From assembly GCA_004794785.1 (NCBI GenBank), contig SJOL01007155.1:645388-709387 (forward strand): a stretch of 64,000 nucleotides of DNA. Direction: 5' to 3'. Made by a program: the position numbers and the translations under genes. The notes below the pieces were generated by a model. It ran no database searches. It saw only the letters and a program-made list of their open reading frames with translations, and was not told the DNA's origin. Source of the DNA: Opisthorchis felineus (lineage: Eukaryota; Platyhelminthes; Trematoda; Opisthorchiida; Opisthorchiidae). Shown here in pieces: positions 22,607-34,374 of this stretch (position 1 is its first letter; every line of letters begins with the position of its first letter).

Positions 22607-23810
22607 TGTTATTTCATCTCGCTATCGTGGTAACTGATTTGCCACTTGAATAGCCACGTGCACATGGCTCAAACAAAGGCATTCAGTTCAGTGCGCTCTC
22701 CAAAGATTCAAAAGGTGCCAATAAGGCAGAAAATTAACGAAAGCCCAAATCCCGTGCCTACCTGCGAAATTAAGGCATCACATGAAACATACTTTCAGTC
22801 TACTACCTCTACTAACCGGGGAAGGCATCCTATGGTTCCTCCTAAGGCGAATTTTTCTCGTTGGGTCAAGGTCAAGTGTCATATGGCGTTGAATATAAGG
22901 CACTCTAAGCAAACCATCATTTATCTTTGATGTCCTTTTTTGTCTCCTCTTCGGAAGACTCGCTCATATATCATGACACGAAGCGAAGGTTTCACTGACA
23001 TATTCCAGTGAATTCCACTACGAGATTCACGGTATTTTTGCACAGCTTCCTGTGGTATTCAAGAACAAGCTTTTGACCAAGTTGAAATTCTCAATGGTTT
23101 TTACGCAACCCTTCTTAGTAAGTAGTGCATAAAAATGTTTTACGCAAGGTTTTAACTGTTTTTGCAGAATTGTCCTTTCGTAATAATTGTTCCGATAGAA
23201 CTGGTAGCCAAGTTTAAACAGGTGTTTTGAATGTTGATTAATATAGCGGCTGCTTTAGATAGTTCCTATGTAGCATCGGTAGACTTATAATCCTTACCTT
23301 CTCAACAGTTCAAACCCAAATTTACCGGAACGCATGCACGAAACGACAGCTAATATGGTTAATGGTGTTACATAACAACACCCCCACCTCGTCCGAATAA
23401 ATCTTGGAGAACAGCGAAGTTGTGTGTCTGTTCTCCTTCTCGCAACGTGCCCAGGTCTTTCCAGAAATGATCTGGGTTTTGAGTGAAACGCGCTTCCTTA
23501 GGGTTTTTGTCTTTTTTGATCCGTCTTCTCCGCATGCTTTTACCAGCCTAACTTCTGACAAAACGCGCAGTGCTTCGGGCAGTTGCGGTGGAGGTGCAGA
23601 ACTCTATTTTGATCCGCAGTGAGCAAGCTTTGTACAAAACGTTCCTCACTAAATCTCAGCCTGCTACAAAGCTCATATCCAGCTTCATGATGGTGTTCCA
23701 CTGGAGAAAAGAAGTGAAACATTGAGTAGTAGAAGCTTAAGAAAGCCTAATGTGAGGGGGCACCTCATCTTTGGAGCATCATTCGATAATAGAGATAGAT
23801 AGATAATCAT

Positions 23811-23900
23811 TCAGCTGTAGCATCCTTTTTGTGGCTAGCTGCCATGCCACCCGAAGGAGGAATGGGAGCTGGGATGCTGCCAGGTTGCCCAGGCCGGATA
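23811..23900 (-). mobile_element. SINE fragment (3' half)
   Basis: Carries tcagctgtagcatcc, gccatgccacccgaagga and gggatgctgccaggttgccc, i.e. the 3' half of the SINE, preceded by a short gata microsatellite (23793-23806). Confidence 0.72.
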
Positions 23901-26320
23901 AACAGAGCCTTCACTGTTTGTGTGGGCCAGTTTTCATACCAAGATTCACCGTGTATTCATAAGTTTACAGCTTCATGTATTGCTTCCTTTGGGTATGCAG
24001 TCTACGATCGAATCCACCATAACCACCGGGGTGCACAGGTGCATAGTGGAATGAAAGCCATAATTCGCAATACAAGACTGTACACACTAATTTCACTGCA
24101 AACAGTGCCGAGTGTACAGTTTGTACCGCGACAGATTAGTGTACTGCTGAAATACAACTACGGCATATCATGTCCTTCTCTGTTTGAGTTTCGCCATCGT
24201 TGACCAGTCTGAACACAACAAAGCGATTACTGAGGTTACCGAAGCTTCGACCACTTGTGAGCCACTTGTGACCGCTTGTGGTAAAGCCAGGTTCTTGTGG
24301 TAGACCGGAGCAGACGCAGGCGAAGAGCAAGCGAAACGCGCAGCGTTCCAAGGCTAACAATATAACCGTCCAATTTAGAAAGGAAGAAGTCGAAATATCC
24401 TTAGTGGAACGAAAACTTCATTGGGTTCCGGTGACTGGAGGTAGTCTTTATTGTTGAGATATTTCGTTGATGGCCGATTGCTCGGGTCACACCAAGTGCC
24501 GATTATGACTCTTTAGATTTATCGTAGTGACCATTAGCCATATAAAACGCCTGTTTCTAGCTGTCGTTGTGTTTATTGGGACACTGATCCTGAAGGATGG
24601 CTAAAGTTTGCTGAAGACGCCCGACATCTCTATCTGTCGTTCAGGTTGGATGCTCGAGAGATGCTCGGCTGTTGGTCGAAAACTTGCGAAATGGCTTTTT
24701 TCTTACTTAGCCCATCAGAACAGTATTTCCACTGTCCCCAGAAATGTACGCCTTGGTCACTCATGTAAAACCCTTATTCCCACAACGAGTCCAGCAGCAA
24801 TTTTTCTCTACTTTCGTTAGCGCTACATTCACCGTTGCTCAACTGAGCCTGTGCTGATGGTACGCGTGATTATTTTAGCCGCTAGTTCCGTTATCTCTTA
24901 TAACCGTGGTTTAGCTGCACAAGGAAATGGACGTGTATTGCACTATTTAAGCCATTACCTGCCACAGAATCATTGTGTTGTTATTAGCTCAGAGCAGTTT
25001 TAGGCCTGTGCAGTGGGAATAGCCGTATGCACTTGATTATTACAACTGCCGCCCTTTATTTTCTGATCAGGTTATGATTTTAAACTCTATTACATTATGC
25101 AAATGCAAAAATAGCCAAGTTTCTCTGCACATACCTGCCAAGTGATCAAGTTAGACCACTTCTAGCTTTTAATTATTATATACCTTGTCGTGTTCGCAGA
25201 AGAACCATACTACAGTCACAAGATGGACAGGCTCCTTGGGGTTTCTTAGTCATTTCGTAAACGAACAGAATAATATCCATGGATCAACGAGGAATTTGTA
25301 AGTGTTTTTGATGTAGCCATAAAATTACCATCATCACTGATCAAGGTATGTGCATAACCGATAACCTCTTTTCCAAAGGAGACAAAATCAGATAAGTTGG
25401 TTCAGTGGCAAGGCCGGATCAAGATTTAGAACACATCCTTTACATCACCCTCACTTGTGTGTAAATGTAGCACGACTGACTCGACACAAACTCATAAATA
25501 AAAAGCTTAACTTGGTGTGCGATCTCAATGAGTGCTTCAAAAATCCAATATCTCAGTGTGTCTGATTTGCTATTCCCAATGTTAAATGTTGATTTGTCTG
25601 TGGGTATGGTTTACCGCAGGCTTCAGAGAGCCCTTGGAGACGGTTTGTTTCGCATGGGAAATAGTGGCCGGTTTCTACCAAATTACCAAGTTAAAAGTTT
25701 CTTTCCCGTACGTAAATTCAGAGCTTTCTTAGCCAGTAGTCAGGCTATATTATAACCCTGGCTAGCGCACCGAGAACAGGATTTACTACTAGGCTTAGCA
25801 CCGTCGGGGAAGCAACCTGATCGCCGTATGTCTGGAAAAACGTCGCACAAAGACTGGTTATGACTCGATTTCCACGGTACGTTTTAGTGGAAACCGCCTT
25901 GACAACTCCGTCAGTCCTGCTCCTGAGGAGCGTAAAGCCCCTGAACAATAATTAATCCAAGGGCAAAACTTTCCAAACTTCTGCTTCAACCAATTTTCAC
26001 GCGCCGTCAGTGAAAGTACGCAGTCTAATTATATTAAATGGACCGGTTAAGCTGGACGGCACCTGTTTTGAGGTTTTCAGTCCACTGACACAGGCCTATT
26101 CCCACCGACCTGAAAACACGGTCAGTGACAGTCTAGAACATGTGGCATGGCGGTTTGTGCCTGCTTGACCCATGCAGCTATCCTTGCGACAGTTGCAGAG
26201 TCCCTCCTACCATTTGAGTCATAAGTAGAGGTTTGACCCACATGCCTTTGGCCCTTCATGTATGAAAAAATTGAAGACGGTAACGAACCTGCAGTTCAAA
26301 CCAAACACTTCTGCTCTAAG

Positions 26321-26434
26321 GTTGTTGGCCTGTTAGCCGAGCTTGGCAGTTGGATTGCAAACGTTTCATCACCAATCGAGGGACATCGTCAGTGCGGGAT
26401 TGAGTGGGTCAAGCTCGGCGAACAGACCAACAAC
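26321..26434. repeat. Foldback element with 24-bp terminal inverted repeats
   Basis: Left arm 26321-26344 and right arm 26411-26434 (aagctcggcgaacagaccaa...) are inverted repeats with two mismatches. The core tgcaaacgtttcatcaccaa recurs at 4304-4391. Size and arms suggest a MITE-like or tandem/inverted repeat unit. Confidence 0.75.
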
Positions 26435-27057
26435 CAAGCAGCGCACCAGAGCTACCTATATTCCAAAACATTGCCACTTCTGCTCTAAAACAAGGCTTTT
26501 GATACGAAGGCTTCGGTTGAGGACCCGAATCGTCTTTTAACCTAGATCTTTGCAGTATCTGTCTATCCATGGCAGTATCCCAGCTCATGTACAAACGTGA
26601 GCTGCACGCTTCAGAATGTGGCAGTGGAACATCACTGTTATGCTGTCAGTGATGACGATGACGATCTAAAAAGAAGCTACCAGTGGACCCAGCTTCAGAT
26701 CTGGTGACTTCATGTCGACAGCCGGCAGTAGACCTATCAACATCATCGCACCGTGTAAAGCAGGGACACGCTTCCTAAAGCAAAGTGTCTTTATTCACCA
26801 AATTGATATTTTCCGCACACCACGGTTTCCTGCCAAACCACTGACAAGTTGCAAACATGCCCCAATTCATGAACGGCTTGTTCCAGGCAACAGACAATAG
26901 ACCCAACTCTAATGCCTCATTCTTCAATTTTGACCAAGCCCAACGCAATTCAGTACTGCAAAATCTCCACGCACACAACACATAACCGGTAATTATGCAA
27001 CAGATCGCTGTATTTCTTTTACACTAAGCATTCTTAATCGGATTTGGTACAACTTAC

Positions 27058-27287
27058 CACTGTCCCTCGGCAGTAACGACAATCCTCTGGGGCTCTGTTT
27101 GGGGGACAATACCCTTCATGACTTACTTTGACGTTCGGTTGGACAGTATGACAATCCTGGTCCTGCGGTTTGTTGCCAAACTCAAAAATTGGAACTACGA
27201 CCACAAATCCCAAACGGGTATAACGTGGGTGAAACTTGGGTGATTCCAACGAGAAGGTGCTCCGAGTGTTTTTGGCACTTTAGGGAA
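27058..27287 (-). CDS. Candidate Cys-rich exon, function unknown
   Basis: On the minus strand an open frame of about 76 codons follows acceptor aatttttccctaaag and stops at donor ACAGTG|GTAAGTTG (phase 0). It contains FHPRYTRLGFVVVVPIFEF and EDCRYCRGT with four Cys. A second GTAAGT donor lies inside. It may be an isolated exon or chance; I know no matching family. Confidence 0.22.
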
Positions 27288-30200
27288 AAATTTCCCAGCA
27301 ACATAGATAATTTGCTTATGGGCACATCATTTCTCAGATTGATTTTGGGTGTTCGATAGCTACCATAATCAATTCCAAATCACATGACACCGATCACTCT
27401 TTTGAGAGTCTTTACCAGCCAAGTCTCTATAAATTTAGAAGTTTTATCAATAATATACAGGAGTCGAGTTTATATCCGCTGGTTTTCGAAGCATGGCTAC
27501 GTGCCTTACACAATCATCTGTTAGTCTCATATATATCGTGGCACGATTTTTCCGTAGCCATCCTCAATCAAGGTATGTGAAACGCCACCTTCTAACATCC
27601 ACTGCCTCCGCAAACCATTGTGGTCTAGAACTTGAACAGGTTACGTGTAATCTTCAACTAAAGGAAGCTGCGAGAGTTTGTGTTAGTCAGAACAAGTGGC
27701 TTTTGGGTGCACTTGACTCCGTAGCTTGCCCCTACTTCCGCACGAGCGCGAACTAACGTCAGTTGCTACGTCCACGCTGAAGGTCAGTGCTGTGCAAGTC
27801 GACGCGGAACTTCAAATTACCCCTTGACTGTAACGATTGAATAATCTAAGATGGAACTTTGCAAGCATAGTATTCATAGAGGGACGACAGCGAACGTGCT
27901 GTGGAGGGGAGCCTTTGACTTCACTAATAAGTCCACTAGTATGCGGCTCCTGTTGGTCTGGTTGATTTATGGGTGCTAACTTTATACAACTCAATGTGCT
28001 GGGCTTCAATTGGTGAGGTTTCCACAAAACTTGTCAAGTGCCACGCTCCCAATGTACTTCCATAGTATGCGTACGGCAGAACACCGGTCAAATTCACGGT
28101 CAGATAAAACATCGAGACCTAAGATTGTTCTTCTTGCTTTTGACACGAAAAAAATCAAAGGTGGAAGTGCTGCCAAAACAGACGATGAGGCGAGCATTTA
28201 CCAAGACTTCTAACCGAGTAAGTCATAAAATCACCGCCTACCAATTCCTGCTAAACATTGAAACACGTCAAAATGAAGGAAGTAGTAAATTTCACTGCAG
28301 ACACACGAAATGGGCTACTCTCTCTGCACTGTGCGGGATCAGATTACCTGAATTACTTTTGATAGAAGTAAATTTCTTCTCGTACAGTTGGTTACATTGG
28401 CAACCGTTGTATGTCACTAAAATCGCTGAAAGTTCTCAAATAAGAAAGGAGCACTTCACTAAATTTTGGGGTGTTCTTTTCCCCTGTAAAGAGAAATTGC
28501 CTTCCGTGAACTGGAGAGTGAAGTCACTTTGGAGTAAAATCCAACGGGATTGGTTTAGGGACGTAGTTACAAAAAAACTGTGAGGGATTTTGGTGAATAG
28601 TGATATAATCTTTAGCAAAACGCGAAAGTGATGAGTTTTTGATCAGCCGTGTTCTTAGTTGGCTAAGCTCATAGGCTACCACAACAAAATATACACGCCT
28701 CTTATTCGACCGCAAGGTATCTATCCAGTTGCATTTAATAATTCAAACAGAGAAATCTGGGGTGTGGCCGGATTCGGTGTGAATTTATATTAGGCTTCTA
28801 GGGAATGCACTATGTTACGGTGCACACGTTAGCCCTAAGTTTTCTAGGTGCGCAACGCACCCCAGTCTTCCACGTTGGAAAGCTGCCATCAGTGTATGTT
28901 GGCTTAAGGAAATCAAGCGGCCAGTTCATACAACTTACTACATACAAATACGTGCATACTCAAGCCCGCTGTGCTGTTGCCTGGAGCTGGATGTGCGAGC
29001 GCTATACAGTTAATATTATCCATCCTCTGGTTGTATTATGAGCGCTGGGCCATACCAGAACCGAGATAGACACACATATCAAGTGAAGCTTCAACGAAAG
29101 TGTGGTTGGATGCGATGTTCCGTGGTGAAGAGACTTAAATGAACCTCAGACTTTATGAACCTCAGTAGCCCATTAGGACATACCAAATGTCACAAACGCA
29201 GCATCCACCGCATTTGATGGATGGTGGCCAATATATGAAGATGCGACAAACATGGATTTCTGCCTCTACACTTTGGAGGGTGGAACAAAAATGACACCTG
29301 CGGTCGAACGTAACATCATGCCACACCAGCCGTCGCGCTGTAACGCAAGCAAGAGTAGCTTATCCGCTCCGCACGGCCACACACACAGTCAAAAATATAA
29401 GACTTCCAACACTTCCATGATTTCTTTATTTTCACGGCTGACTTTACTCTTGTCCTACTAATTGCTTGCAGCCGTATATGAAATCCAATCATGGCGCGCC
29501 GCTCCAGCCCAAGCCTAGCACCCAGTCGCTTGTCACCACCCATATCAGCCGCTTTCTGGCCTCCATCCTGACAAAGCTGTTCCATCTTTATCTCAGCTTT
29601 TGTAATGTGGAGTCTCGGGCAAGTTGGTAGCGGGGTAGTCCTGTGAGTTTACTTTATATATGTATATATATATATATGGTCCTTGTATTTTTGAGACCAC
29701 AATAAAAGATCCAGAGTTAAAGACTAAGCTTAAGGTGATTAAGTTACCCAGACAGTGACCGCTGCGAAATTTAAATGATACCATCACTGAAGCGAGGGGA
29801 TGTGCTAGGGCTGACTTGAATTTCAATTGTTAAGCAGTGGCTCCTTTACTCGACCGAATAACTGTGGGCAGCCAATTACGGTCTGTCCACCCGCCCAACT
29901 TAGCATGAATTTGTAATGGTGGATGTGGGATTGGCCTTTTATTAACAATGCCATTTTGTGCACCAACCGGTTGTGGTCCTGAGATATTGAAAGCTGCCGT
30001 CTAGGGAGAAATAAACAACGCCCTGTTTAGAGGGAAGTGTACGTATATATCTTGACGGTTGGATATTTCGGCACAAATGTTGGTTTCCTTATTCCTGCAA
30101 AAGCAAACCTGTGTAGTGAATCTAATTTAGGCACCAAACATAACGGTAATAATGGGTGTGCCCTAAAATTGTGCAGACCAACATTTTTTATCGATAATAG

Positions 30201-33200
30201 TGGACTTAGAATTGAGCGCCATCAGAGTGACTGAAACTCCACCAAAGCGGGGCCACCATCGAAAGAGCAATCGGTTTCCACGTGTATAATGCGCAGAACA
30301 TGAATTACACGCTCTGCAATCAATAGCTGTGGGACGATGCATGCATTTTGTTTATCATAGAGAATCCGAGACCACCGTGAACGAGGCACTGAAAGTATCA
30401 GTTAACAAGACAATCCCAACTATGTGTCAGCCTTCAATCTCCACCTGAGAAGAGACTAGATCTCTAGCTTCTGAGAACCCAAGACTATGTATGGCGCTTT
30501 TATTTATCCATTGAGGCACAACATTGTGAACGCGGAACTCTCCACCTGTCAGTATTCTAAGGCCACAACCCCACGAGGCAAGCGCCTTATACGCACTACA
30601 AAATATCAACGTACCTTGAGATATCATAGTGATAAGCGTGCTACGCAATCCGTCATTCAATTTCCCTATAAGTTATTCCCGTTTTTACCGTAGACAGCGG
30701 CCACTCAATCTGCATGAAGTGCTCAGTTGTATGCAACACACTGTCAGTGGACAGAGAGACATGCAAACAAACTTGGGAACCTTGCACCTAAGTAGAAGCA
30801 TACGGAAACGTAACCTAAATGAGCATGTTCAGTTCATCGTCTCCGTACTGCGCTCCATTGTCCAGCAAAACCACCAAAGGAAATGGGTTCGCGGTTATCT
30901 ACAATTTCCTCCGGAAACCGTCAGTAAATCTCTTGGTACTTACGGATGGCGTCATATCTTTCTCAGACAAAAACGCAGCGAGACATCGCACTGAAAGACC
31001 TCAAGAAGCGCGTGCACTCAAAGGTAAGTTTAACAAGCTTATTCCCGTATATCGTATTTCTCAGTGCTGTTCCTTAAAATAGGCAAGATATGCAGAGTGA
31101 TGCAAATCGTTTTTCGCTCACGAAGTCATGCATGGTGAGTCAAGTGATGCTCACGTCACCTGCCAACAGAACAGTGTCTATGACTGGAATATTATAAGTA
31201 AAGTTTACTAGGAACGATTAGTATCATGTGTGACGCTGAATTTCAAAAATTTCATGAAACGTCGAAATAAGGTAGCATGTCTGCACCCGGCAGGATGGGC
31301 GTGGTTGAATTCGTTATCAACTTCCCTCGAAAAGACGGGACAAATATAGGCTTGCAACCTTCCAAGAGTGGATTCCAGCAACCAATGACAGTCCTTAACT
31401 CAACCACGGGGCTCATCTATCTACTGGCAAATGGTCACGGAACCTGGTGTATATGCAGGTGTAAAAGAGATAGGTAAACTCTGCAATAGATATTTGCCGT
31501 ATGCAAAGTAAAACCTGGCCTGCATTAGGCTCCAAAATGCTACCAATTGAAAGAGCAGCACAAAGCCACCTCGTATTCTACAAACCACAACATGTCTGGT
31601 CGATAGTGGAATGCAGTATAAAAACATGAACAATTGGTTATGAGGCGCGGTTAAAGCATTTTCTTTTTGTATAGGCAGTAAAGATTTATAAAGCACTTTA
31701 AGGAAAAAATTGCTTCCCTGCTTCCTGAAAAAACTGTAACTGTAGTTTTGTCGAGCTGGAGCTCTCGAGATGCCCAACAAGGAAATAACCGTCCCAGCGA
31801 AAACGGCCATGGGAGTTTGCAAAGTCTGCTGCTCATATATTATGTCAAATATGACACCTAGTGGAATGAAACAATAGCTGCAAACCAGTGAGTTAGAAAC
31901 TCACCAAGTGGCTCCTACTCCATTAGTAAATGTGGCGTTCCACACAAAGCGTAAAGGTAGGAAGAAAGACTACTGGGTAATTTCCCGGTAAACGATTGAC
32001 CGCCACGCAACACTTATGACACAAAAGTGGCTGGTAAATTTCTGCCCGCCCACAGCTCGCCCCATCTCTGTTCCTTGTCGGTAGAAGAAATCACCGCACA
32101 CGCAGCAGCCAACGTTGAAGAACCGCCTGCACGCTGCGACCATGTGATTTACCGTCCATATTGCCAGGCCTGGCTTTCAAGGCATTTCTCGGGGTCATCG
32201 ACGACTAGTTGCCGTGCCGCCTCATAGCCATGCAAAACAGGTCACACTTCCGTCCCTCATACATTTTCATGGGCAGGTAAAGGAACACCGCGGAACTTTA
32301 AGGACGAAATCTGTCATATCATCCCTGTTGTTGCAAGATGAGTCTGAAATGGATGCCATTGGAGTGAAACTTTTAGTTGTATAAAGTATTTCACCCTGCA
32401 CAATGAGGTTCGTCAGAAAACTAATGGTTCGTGGGTATAAAAGTTTTCGGTTGGCCAACCAGTTGATACAGTGGCACGTGCACTCCTTTCAGTGGAGATG
32501 ACTTTTTCTTCAAAATCACCTTTTTTACTGGTAGTTTGTGCGCAGCTACCAATGGCTAAAGGAGGAAAAGTAACCTGGGAAACTTTCACGGAAATGGAAA
32601 ACTTACACCATGTCCACTTCCATCAAAAGCATACATGACCTGCTGCCGGACCCAAATATCGCCCGTTACAAGGAAGGTGTAGAGCTCGCATTGATTTGTC
32701 CAAGGTTAATTTTTCTACAAGAAACACCCCGGACGATCCTCGTCCTCGTTGGGCTCAAAGTTGCATACGTCTAAAAAACGCCTTGGCAAAACAGTCCGCC
32801 GCTTGCGTGCAAAACAAATGCAACCGAAATGCTAACCGCCAGATTACACCAAAAATAGCTGCCAACAACCAAAAACACGCCGTATGGCTCAGTGCGAAAG
32901 TAACGAGTAATTACGCATTTGGCAAGAGATGTCCACTGGTGAGGGGGTCGGCAGATGTTCTGGGTGACCTTGCACTTGCCCGAATGTTTTCACGGCATGC
33001 TACCGTGACTGCGACAATAGTATATAACGCTTCACCAGGGGCAGCATACCTTTATAACATGACAAGTAGAAAGTTGGTTGTCAGGTTGTCAGAAGCTTGC
33101 CCGTGGTGCGGTTGCGCTGTATGTATTAAAATATCATTCTCGGGAGGTCGTTATAAAAGCAAAGATCTACCTCCTCGTAAAAGCGGCACAACGAATACTC

Positions 33201-34112
33201 TTAGCTATTAGACGACGTAATAAACACGGCAATTACGGTGGTGTCCTCTGCCTATGCTTTGGCTGGGCATCTCTTGCTACCATTAAACACTCATTCATAC
33301 CCCAAACACNTATGAAATTGATGAAATACGTAACGTTATAATGAAAGCAAAAGAAAGGTACAAAACACCACACCCGTTCCCGTAACCAAAAGATCACATG
33401 AAGTCAAGAAAGCCTCTCCCACCATATGCCAAACTTCTGCTTGCTCGTTTTTGGTGACGTGACTCCAACTTCCATCGCCGGTTTTCTAACCCTTCTGAGT
33501 AGGAGAATCCTCCTAGATCACCTACGTAACCAGACCACGCAACCTCATCCATCTCTCCGGCAAATGGCCCAATCGAACTCCAGTAACCTTTGAGTATTCG
33601 ATACATTTTTCTCAAAGCACAGCGAACCCCACAGTTAGAATGGCCGAATAAGCCTAGACGTCACGTGAAAACTCTTCATATCTGATGCCCATAGTTCTGC
33701 CATGTACTGTATGGTCCGAGTGGCCGCGTTACCCTCCCTTAAGTGTGGTGCTCAGACTCGAACGAAGTAAATTAGGTGGGGCAAAACAAAGGCGAAATTC
33801 GAGAACCCATCTATCAGGAAGTCGACTAGCGATCACTCGCTTTGGTAGAAGCAGGGCCACGTGAGCTTCCTGGGCCGTGGCACTGCGTTAGATAATCAGG
33901 TCAAGTCTTCCAATTAATGACACCTATGTTACTATTTTATTTTCGTTTACCATCTGTACCCGACCTCAAAGCGACATCGGCGTTGTTGACAAACTTCTTG
34001 ATGTATCTGTCCATGAAGCAAAGACATCCCTTTGCAGCTGAACAACGAAAATTGTCGATCATCTGAGGCTTCGGAATACAATGAAAGCACTCAGCCTGAC
34101 CTTTCGCCTTGT
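27288..34112. other. No gene seen; probable intergenic region
   Basis: Contains a TA microsatellite and several open frames without support, the longest 181 codons (28038-28583, plus). One undetermined base (n) is at 33310. Confidence 0.4.
29654..29678. repeat. TA microsatellite
   Basis: Nearly perfect TA run with one TG interruption. Confidence 0.9.
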
Positions 34113-34120
34113 TTACGTCA
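34113..34120 (+). promoter_or_regulatory. CRE-like motif upstream of PKA-R
   Basis: TTACGTCA lies 86 bp before the PKA-R start codon and differs by one base from the palindromic CREB site TGACGTCA. It sits in a short GC-richer stretch before exon 1. A role in feedback by cAMP is speculation, because an 8-mer with one mismatch occurs often by chance and the transcription start is unknown. Confidence 0.25.
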
Positions 34121-34205
34121 AGCACAATAGCGCCTACCCGAAGGCGCGCTTTGCAAGCAGCGTTTTATGTTATCGCGCGGGCCTTATTTTTAATTGCATC
34201 GAAAC

Positions 34206-34374
34206 ATGGCTCAAAACAAAATGGACGGCAAGAAGAATCTGCCAAGAATTCCACCAGGATTTCAGGAATTACTAGAATCTTTGAGTTATGATGTGCTCCG
34301 TGCTCAGCCAGATGACGTCCTACGGTTTTGTGTTGATAATCTTAGCAATCGTCTTAGTATTATGCAGGAGAAAG
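34206..34374 (+). CDS. PKA-R exon 1: RII-like dimerization/docking domain
   Basis: The ATG at 34206 lies in a good context (aaacATGG). The exon encodes 56 residues plus one base and ends at donor AAAG|GTGAGC. Residues 15-30 read [16 protein letters not shown], the hallmark start of the RIIa (D/D) four-helix bundle that dimerizes R subunits and binds A-kinase anchoring proteins. A second in-frame Met at residue 6 is an alternative start. No other in-frame ATG lies just upstream. Confidence 0.93.

Larger units (their letters stand above)
22607..27057. other. No gene seen apart from a SINE fragment
   Basis: Presumed upstream flank of the LIM gene. A minus-strand open frame near 23340-23600 (about 90 codons) has coding-like composition but no domain or clear splice sites. 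Confidence 0.4.

Noticed and set aside
28038..28583. 181-codon plus-strand open frame
   Set aside because: No recognised motif; overlapping frames are open too; no convincing promoter, splice site or neighbour support.
32696..33341. Open frames with a faint histone H2A-like string (QRILLAIRRRNK)
   Set aside because: Similarity is confined to about ten residues, needs gaps, and the rest of the fold is missing.
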